64,000 bases of DNA from an uncultured Candidatus Saccharibacteria bacterium (GTDB lineage: Bacteria; Patescibacteriota; Saccharimonadia; Saccharimonadales; Saccharimonadaceae): positions 18,170 to 82,169 of the forward strand of contig CAQRDK010000002.1 in assembly GCA_948868795.1 (NCBI GenBank), in the 5' to 3' direction. Position 1 is the stretch's first letter. Every line of letters starts with the position of its first letter. Both the position numbers and the translations under genes were made by a program. This document shows positions 59,346-64,000 of this stretch, in pieces. A model generated the notes under the pieces. It did no database searches. It worked only from the letters and a program-made list of their open reading frames with translations, and was not told the DNA's origin.

Positions 59346-60242
59346 TCAATGCTGCGTTGCGAAGTGATTTTCACGATATTTGCTAAATAACCCCTGTAAT
59401 TGACCGTCAAAACCATGGCTGTACCTCTCTGTTGTTTGAGCATTTGCATGACCGAGCATCTGCTGCATTTCCATGATCGTTGCTCCCTGCTTTTGAATGT
59501 CGGTGCAAAACGAGTGTCTCAGTGCGTGTGGATAGAAGTTGTCATACCCAGCTTTTTCAAAAACTTTACGCATTCGGATGCGTAGCTCATCTGTGCCTAG
59601 ATGTCGGTGATAGCAATCAATCCAAATCCAATCATCCACGCCAGCCATTTCAATCCACTCCAGCAAGCGGTTTTCGGTCTCCTCGTCAATATACACCTCA
59701 CGAGGCTTGTATCCCTTACCGATGAATTTTATCATTTGCCCATGAAAGCTATCGAGTTGCAAGTTCCTGAGTTCAGAGATCCGTAGTCCTGAGTCGAAAC
59801 ATACCCTTATTAAGAGCCAGTCCATCAGGTTCTCCCGATCGAGAAAGTCGCTACCAGTATCGAGGTCTATGCTTGCCAGCACTTTTTCGATATCCTCTCT
59901 TAGGTAGAAAACTCGGCGAATTGGGCCTTCTTTGAGTTTCCTAATTAAGGGTAGCTTAATCGGCATCTCCATTCCCATTTCTCGGTGATACCTAAACATA
60001 GCGAGCAGGTTTGCTATCCGCATGTTTATCGTTCTTGGCGACACTCCATTGGCTGATTGCCCCTTAACAAAGCGATTAAAGGCTCTGTTATCAAGGGTGC
60101 GAAGATCTTTGCAACCGGACTGCTCCACAAATTGCTTGTAGGCACTCTTTTTAGCAGCTAAAGTCATTGGGCTCATCTGCCTTACAAATTCGCAATACTC
60201 CATGTACTCGTCGATTTGTGCGTTAATTGGATAAGTTGTCAT
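59346..60242 (-). CDS. Tyrosine recombinase/integrase
   Basis: A 298-residue site-specific recombinase: N-terminal SAM-like core-binding domain (about 1-95) and catalytic domain with Arg in DSGLRISELRNLQ (near 160), HALRHSFCTDIQ (H-x-x-R near 245-248), and LGHANAQTTERYSH with the nucleophilic Tyr near 280. It resembles XerC/D-like phage integrases and likely integrates the element to its right. The start at 60242 is taken for the core start MTTYPINAQ; 18 more codons are open upstream. Confidence 0.85.
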   Translation of the reverse strand: MTTYPINAQIDEYMEYCEFVRQMSPMTLAAKKSAYKQFVEQSGCKDLRTLDNRAFNRFVKGQSANGVSPRTINMRIANLLAMFRYHREMGMEMPIKLPLIRKLKEGPIRRVFYLREDIEKVLASIDLDTGSDFLDRENLMDWLLIRVCFDSGLRISELRNLQLDSFHGQMIKFIGKGYKPREVYIDEETENRLLEWIEMAGVDDWIWIDCYHRHLGTDELRIRMRKVFEKAGYDNFYPHALRHSFCTDIQKQGATIMEMQQMLGHANAQTTERYSHGFDGQLQGLFSKYRENHFATQH

Positions 60243-60331
60243 AGTTAAAATCCTAGCTCCCACCCAAAAATTAAATTTAATAATTTTTTGGCCCACTACT
60301 ACTATTCTTTTTCTATTCTTTTTCTATGGCC

Positions 60332-60385
60332 GTATCATTTTGAAACGGCGTACTCTGTAAGCCGCTGTATCATTTTGAAACGGCG
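60332..60385. repeat. Two 19 bp direct repeats next to the integrase
   Basis: GTATCATTTTGAAACGGCG occurs at 60332-60350 and 60367-60385, each within short GCCG...CGGC arms. Just before them is a tandem CTATTCTTTTT repeat (60302-60326). They could be recombinase arm sites, iterons or operators. Confidence 0.6.
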
Positions 60386-60438
60386 GAAGCGAATAATTCG
60401 CAAGTTTTTCCACCAAAAATAAGCGACTTTTGCACAAG

Positions 60439-60458
60439 TTATCCACAGGTTTTCCACA
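60439..60458 (+). promoter_or_regulatory. Pair of DnaA boxes
   Basis: TTATCCACA (60439-60447) is the consensus DnaA box, and TTTTCCACA (60450-60458) follows in the same orientation. With the direct repeats and the winged-helix gene they suggest a replication origin of the mobile element. Confidence 0.55.
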
Positions 60459-60536
60459 GGGTGGCTCTTGACAAAATAAAACAGGGGTCAGCAATTTTGC
60501 TACCTCCGTTTAGAGTAAAATGCTATGTTGTATTCT

Positions 60537-60815
60537 TTACAACAATTTATATTTTCCACCCATATTTTGGTTTTTCCCGGGAATGTAGTCTAGCAGACCA
60601 AATTCAACAAGTCGATCACGCTCTCGCATAACCTTAGACTTGCTCCATCCAGTTTCTTTTATCAAATACTTCAGCAGCAAGCAGAAGTATCCCTTATTGT
60701 CTTTCTTATGCCAAAATTTTGAGGCATTCTCTAGAACGGCATACAGAAAAGCAGCGTCCGTTCCGAATCGCTCAACTAGGCTCTTTTTCACCTTATAAAA
60801 AGCCTCTTTGGCCAC
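60537..60815 (-). CDS. Small winged-helix protein of a mobile element
   Basis: A 92-residue protein with a replication-initiator/DnaD-like winged-helix look: SLVERFGTDAAFLYAVLENASKFW, then YLIKETGWSKSKVMRERDRLVEFGLLDYIPG (recognition helix and wing). GTG start with AAAGGAG 3-8 nt upstream. CTACCTCCGTTTA direct repeats lie on both sides (about 60501 and 60825), possibly its binding sites. Role in element replication or copy control is inferred from position beside DnaA boxes. Confidence 0.62.
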   Translation of the reverse strand: MAKEAFYKVKKSLVERFGTDAAFLYAVLENASKFWHKKDNKGYFCLLLKYLIKETGWSKSKVMRERDRLVEFGLLDYIPGKNQNMGGKYKLL

Positions 60816-60975
60816 AACTCCTTTCTACCTCCGTTTATCGTTTGTACTCTAAACAGATGAATAGCCCCAGCAAGTTAGCTCGCTCAGGGCTTTGGAAATG
60901 TGAATATACAGAAATAGTAGCACGAATTGCTAAATAAGTCAAGAGAGCACGACTATCTGTTCAACGCCATTATGA

Positions 60976-61026
60976 TATAATAGGAATAGACCAAATACGA
61001 CCATCTTTCAAATGGCCGTTTTTTAA
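60976..61026 (+). promoter_or_regulatory. Promoter with attenuator-like hairpin before phage genes
   Basis: TATAAT (60976-60981), then a CCATCTTTCAAATGG hairpin with CCGTTTTTTA, placing a terminator-like structure about 20 nt into the transcript and just before the first gene of the plus-strand cluster. Confidence 0.5.
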
Positions 61027-61037
61027 TGGAAGATCAT

Positions 61038-61424
61038 ATGGATAAAGACATTTCAACAATACAATTCGAGTCATTACTCACGATGCGGACATTGTATAAA
61101 GCCTTGTCCGGAAGTGCGATTCGAAATGGTTTTTCATCTAAAGACTTAGCATATAAATCACTCTGTGCTTGCAATGAGTTGCTGTATGATTTAGGTTTAT
61201 CAGATGAGTGTCGTTGTGAGACTCGTGGTCTCAAAGTGTTTATTATCCATAGAAGGAACCATCGTATGATTGCCGAGTTGGCCCTCTCGGCCGATAAAGT
61301 CGCCAATGGTTTAGTCAAAAGGCCACAATTCTATTTGCTCCAACGCAGAGGTTTTGTTCGAACGCAACCGCTCTCTCGGTTAATCGGAGAAGTGGGAAAA
61401 CTAAGTAGCTATACCAAAAGATAG
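61038..61424 (+). CDS. Hypothetical protein of the prophage-like region
   Basis: A 128-residue mostly helical protein (FESLLTMRTLYKALSGSAIRNGFSSKDLAYKSLCACNELLYDLGL) with a basic C-terminus (KRPQFYLLQRRGFVRTQPLSRL). GGAAG sits 7 nt before the ATG at 61038; an in-frame ATG at 61026 lies at the end of the T-run and is less likely. It opens a tight cluster with the next three genes. Not recognised. Confidence 0.55.
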   Translation: MDKDISTIQFESLLTMRTLYKALSGSAIRNGFSSKDLAYKSLCACNELLYDLGLSDECRCETRGLKVFIIHRRNHRMIAELALSADKVANGLVKRPQFYLLQRRGFVRTQPLSRLIGEVGKLSSYTKR

Positions 61425-61433
61425 GAGGTTAAT

Positions 61434-61658
61434 ATGGCTAATAAAATCAAAGTGACTCCAGATCCTAATAATCGATTGATTATTAGCCTGTATGGTCAAG
61501 AATACGATGTGACGAATATCGCCGATGAAACCGGAAAAGGCTCATTTGAAGCCAATGGAGAGACTATCGAATTCGAAGTCAAAAGTAAAACACGCAAGAA
61601 AATCGAGGAGATCGTAGCTAAAGATGAGCAAGAAAAGGCGGTAAGTAATGAAGCTTAG
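61434..61658 (+). CDS. Small acidic protein in tail-like cluster
   Basis: A 74-residue protein (IKVTPDPNNRLIISLYGQEYDVTNIADETG...KTRKKIEEIVAKDEQEKA): a small beta unit and a charged helix. AGGAGG 6 nt upstream. It overlaps the following gene by 11 bp. Phage virion or assembly role is inferred only from neighbours. Confidence 0.6.
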   Translation: MANKIKVTPDPNNRLIISLYGQEYDVTNIADETGKGSFEANGETIEFEVKSKTRKKIEEIVAKDEQEKAVSNEA

Positions 61659-62475
61659 TGTTACTCAAAATAAAGTCGAGATTGTCGAAAAGGGCATTGT
61701 TAATCAGGGCGAATACAATGTTACGGAATGTGAGTTTGATTTTGTTGGAGCGTATGACGGCTTAGTTAAAAAGGCTATCTTCACCGACAAGGCGACTGGT
61801 AAGGCTTATGAAATGCCAATTCTTGATAGTGCCTGCACGATCCCAGCGGAAATTTTACAAAACAAAGGCGTTTGTCTAATTGGCGTTTATGCCTATGAAA
61901 CTTTTGCAGACAGCGATGAGTTAGCTCTGCGATACTCGCCAACCCCAGCTACGGTGACTATTGAACTCGGTTCTTATAAAGCTGATGTCGAGAACCCTAG
62001 CGACATTACTACCTCTCAAGCAGAACAATATGAGTCTAAAATTAACACGAAGATCGCCGAAGTCGATGCCGTTATTGATGATGTTAAGGAACGACTAGCA
62101 AAAGGCGAATTCAAAGGCGAGCAAGGCAAAGAAGGTAAGCAGGGCGAGCGAGGAGAAGACGGTAAGGACGGTGTAGATGGGAAATCTGCATTTGCAATAG
62201 CCGTTGCAAATGGATATATTGGCTCAGAAACAGAGTGGCTGAAAGATTTGCAGGGTGCTGACGGCAAAGACGGTGCAAATGGAGCCGATGGTAGAGATGG
62301 GGCTGACGGCAAGGATGGAACTGATGGTAAGAACGGCGAGGATGGTTTTACTCCAACCGTTAGCTTGGAGCAGATTGACGAAATGACGGCAAAAATAACT
62401 ATCACCGATAAGAATGGAACAAAAACAGCCACATTCGGAGGATTATTTGATAACGCAGAAGAGGAGGACTTCTAA
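61648..62475 (+). CDS. Phage tail/baseplate-like protein with collagen-like repeats
   Basis: A 275-residue protein. The N-terminal 110 residues form a beta domain (CEFDFVGAYDGLVKKAIFTDKATGKAYEMPI) like lactococcal-phage-type upper baseplate/tail proteins; then a short coiled coil; then two collagen-like Gly-X-Y blocks (GEQGKEGKQGERGEDGKDG and GADGKDGANGADGRDGADG) flanking SAFAIAVANGYIGSETEWLKDL, a motif common in phage tail fibres; then a small C-terminal beta unit. It overlaps the next gene as TAATG. Confidence 0.75.
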   Translation: MKLSVTQNKVEIVEKGIVNQGEYNVTECEFDFVGAYDGLVKKAIFTDKATGKAYEMPILDSACTIPAEILQNKGVCLIGVYAYETFADSDELALRYSPTPATVTIELGSYKADVENPSDITTSQAEQYESKINTKIAEVDAVIDDVKERLAKGEFKGEQGKEGKQGERGEDGKDGVDGKSAFAIAVANGYIGSETEWLKDLQGADGKDGANGADGRDGADGKDGTDGKNGEDGFTPTVSLEQIDEMTAKITITDKNGTKTATFGGLFDNAEEEDF

Positions 62476-64000
62476 TGACTACCGAAAGAGTTACAGTCAA
62501 TAGGACTACATTAACCGGTATTGCGAATGCTATTCGTACTAAGAGTGGATCTCAGGAACTCTATAAGCCGTCAGAAATGGCAGCTGCGATTAGTGGCATT
62601 CAAGGCGGAGGAACTACGCCAGTGGAATCCGTGACAATTTCGAATAAGGCTGACCTTGCTCAGGTTTGGTTAGAAACTCCATATGCTAGCTTGCCGCTTA
62701 CAATTTCAGTTCTACCTGCTGATGCACCGCAATTTGTGAATATAGTGAGCTCGGATAGTAGCGTCATCGGAGTTCGTCGCAATGATGATGGCTCGTATGT
62801 TGTACGCCCCTATAAGCCCGGTACGGCAACTATCACTGTTTCTGATTACTCTGGTGATGTTACTGACAGTGTGGCAATTACTGTTGGCAAACACCTTACA
62901 GGTATCCAGATGGCATCTTCCACGCTCGAACTGGTGGTGGGAGTTTCAAGAAAGCTAGATGTTAATCTGACTCCAAACTGGGCGACTGATGCTGTTCTCG
63001 CATGGTCTTCAAGCGACCCAGAGTCCGTCTCGGTCGATCAGAATGGTAATGTGACGGCCCACAAACACTGTGAAGGCATCGTCGTAACTGCAACAGCTCG
63101 TGGTGGCACGCTAACTACGAGCTGTACCATCAAGGCGTATGTCTATGAGGATGAGCCTGACTGGGATACCTATCGACAACAGCTCAAGAATAATACACTT
63201 AGCTTGCAAGTTGGCGATGTCATCGCTATGCCGTGGTCAGACAAAAGTAATAAGAATAAGGAATATACTTTCCAATGGCGAATTGTTCATACTGGAACTT
63301 TTGAGGTTGAAGGCGGAGCAACCAAGAAGGGTATGGTTCTTATGGCGGTCGATTCGCTACCATTCAGTACGCCATTTAACCATGGTCGAAGGCTTGTAGC
63401 GGATGAGGAAACGGCACAAAGCGGAATTGCGTATTACGGAGTGACCGGCTCAACCTTCACGAAACTAGAGCTGCTAGAAGGCGATCCAATCCCATACGAT
63501 CAATATACGAATGTCTATAAGACCGATCTAATCTCCGATAAAATGACTGGAAGTCTCTTCTCGAGCATGACAGGCAATGGCCTCAACCGCTGGGAAACAT
63601 CTGCTCTTCGTCAATTCTTGAACTCAGACGCCGATCCGAACAATTGGTATAACAGACCATACTTATCGGATAATTGTAGTTATGCAAATAGGTATGGTTT
63701 TCTGTCCGGCTTCTCTCCGGCTTTCATTGCTGCACTTGCTAAAGTCAAAGTACAGACATCAAGGAATACAGCCATATTTAATGGAGAAATTGACACCACA
63801 CATGATCGTATGTTCTTGCCTTCAGCAAGTCAGGTTGGTTTAAGTAGTTCATATGCTGCAGATGCCACCAAGGAGGGTGAGAAATGGGCTTATTATGAGG
63901 GTCTTTCCAATAATGATCGCAGAATTAAGCCACTCGGTTCAACTTCTTTCAACTACGCTTGGTTGCGTTCCGCTAATTTGACCAGCGCTAGCTACGAGTG
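62475..64000 (+). CDS. Tail-like adhesin with Ig-like domains and DUF6273-like C-terminus (3' truncated by window edge)
   Basis: The frame from the ATG at 62475 stays open to the window end (508 codons). Order: short N-terminal part (TERVTVNRTTLTGIANAIRTKSG, typical of phage tail proteins), two bacterial Ig-like (BIG2) domains (about 52-140, 140-215), then a domain from about 230 with VGDVIAMPWSDKSNKNKEYTFQWRIVHTG, LNRWETSALRQFLNSDA, RMFLPSASQVG and WLRSANLTSASYEW. The latter is a DUF6273/FISUMP-like lectin fold, often a variable protein of diversity-generating retroelements. The end of the fold is outside the window. Confidence 0.75.
   Translation, partial: MTTERVTVNRTTLTGIANAIRTKSGSQELYKPSEMAAAISGIQGGGTTPVESVTISNKADLAQVWLETPYASLPLTISVLPADAPQFVNIVSSDSSVIGVRRNDDGSYVVRPYKPGTATITVSDYSGDVTDSVAITVGKHLTGIQMASSTLELVVGVSRKLDVNLTPNWATDAVLAWSSSDPESVSVDQNGNVTAHKHCEGIVVTATARGGTLTTSCTIKAYVYEDEPDWDTYRQQLKNNTLSLQVGDVIAMPWSDKSNKNKEYTFQWRIVHTGTFEVEGGATKKGMVLMAVDSLPFSTPFNHGRRLVADEETAQSGIAYYGVTGSTFTKLELLEGDPIPYDQYTNVYKTDLISDKMTGSLFSSMTGNGLNRWETSALRQFLNSDADPNNWYNRPYLSDNCSYANRYGFLSGFSPAFIAALAKVKVQTSRNTAIFNGEIDTTHDRMFLPSASQVGLSSSYAADATKEGEKWAYYEGLSNNDRRIKPLGSTSFNYAWLRSANLTSASYE

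Noticed and set aside
62100..62345. CRISPR-like short repeats
   Set aside because: They are codons of collagen-like Gly-X-Y repeats in a reading frame, not spaced identical repeats.

Overview
The window looks like a chromosome segment of a Candidatus Saccharibacteria (TM7) or closely related Patescibacteria/CPR bacterium. The evidence is a short AlaRS lacking the C-terminal domain, a DUF348/G5/transglycosylase (Rpf-like) protein, several secreted FISUMP-domain proteins, many single-pass surface proteins with Pro/Ala-rich cytosolic tails, SecG and MurC but no lipopolysaccharide genes, and the standard genetic code (TGA is a normal stop). Housekeeping genes are moderately GC-rich with C-ending codons. 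Three blocks stand out: an AT-rich defence island (about 12.8-20.4 kb), a few GC-rich exported proteins of Firmicutes-like style (39.6-46 kb), and a prophage-like right end (59.3-64 kb).

Layout. 1-7 kb: uvrC 3' end, holin-like protein, secG, an anchored peptide-binding protein, aspS, and a three-gene envelope cluster with a thioredoxin-like member. 7-9.3 kb: FISUMP module A. 9.7-12.7 kb: murC and small membrane genes. 13.2-20.3 kb: a minus-strand defence cluster with a DpnII-type restriction-modification system (Dam with a fused N-terminal HTH, DpnII, a second methyltransferase) and a Gabija-like pair, whose gajA is frameshifted in an A7 tract; a tRNA-Leu(GAG) borders it. 20.9-22.6 kb: a WxL-like/DUF916-like surface pair. 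22.7-34.6 kb: typA, paralogous anchored proteins, a TetR/ABC-2 exporter operon, tatD and surface proteins. 34.7-36.7 kb: FISUMP module B. 36.8-53.3 kb: TM2 protein, cysteine desulfurase and mnmA (tRNA thiolation), exported proteins, apt, alaS, an MFS protein and a UvrD/PcrA helicase. 53.3-55.9 kb: a probable diversity-generating-retroelement template repeat next to FISUMP module C. 56-59.2 kb: Rpf-like protein, rsmA and a surface protein. 59.3-64 kb: tyrosine recombinase, DnaA boxes, winged-helix protein and tail-like proteins running off the edge.

The most interesting signals are these. (1) Three FISUMP genes share one module: a promoter, a 140-195 nt structured leader RNA whose closing helix begins at the transcription start and shares bases with an intrinsic terminator, a common RBS, and a 170-180 bp inverted-repeat element downstream. 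(2) A 183 bp FISUMP C-terminus-like segment, rich in AAC codons exactly where the three genes vary, has no ORF around it, its own promoter, and no reverse transcriptase in the window. (3) A 33 bp palindrome recurs at the tetR/ABC operon and upstream of the helicase, suggesting a shared regulon. (4) About 16 housekeeping genes have a TATAAT box ending 6-11 nt before the start codon, which implies leaderless mRNAs. No rRNA, CRISPR array or transposase gene was seen.
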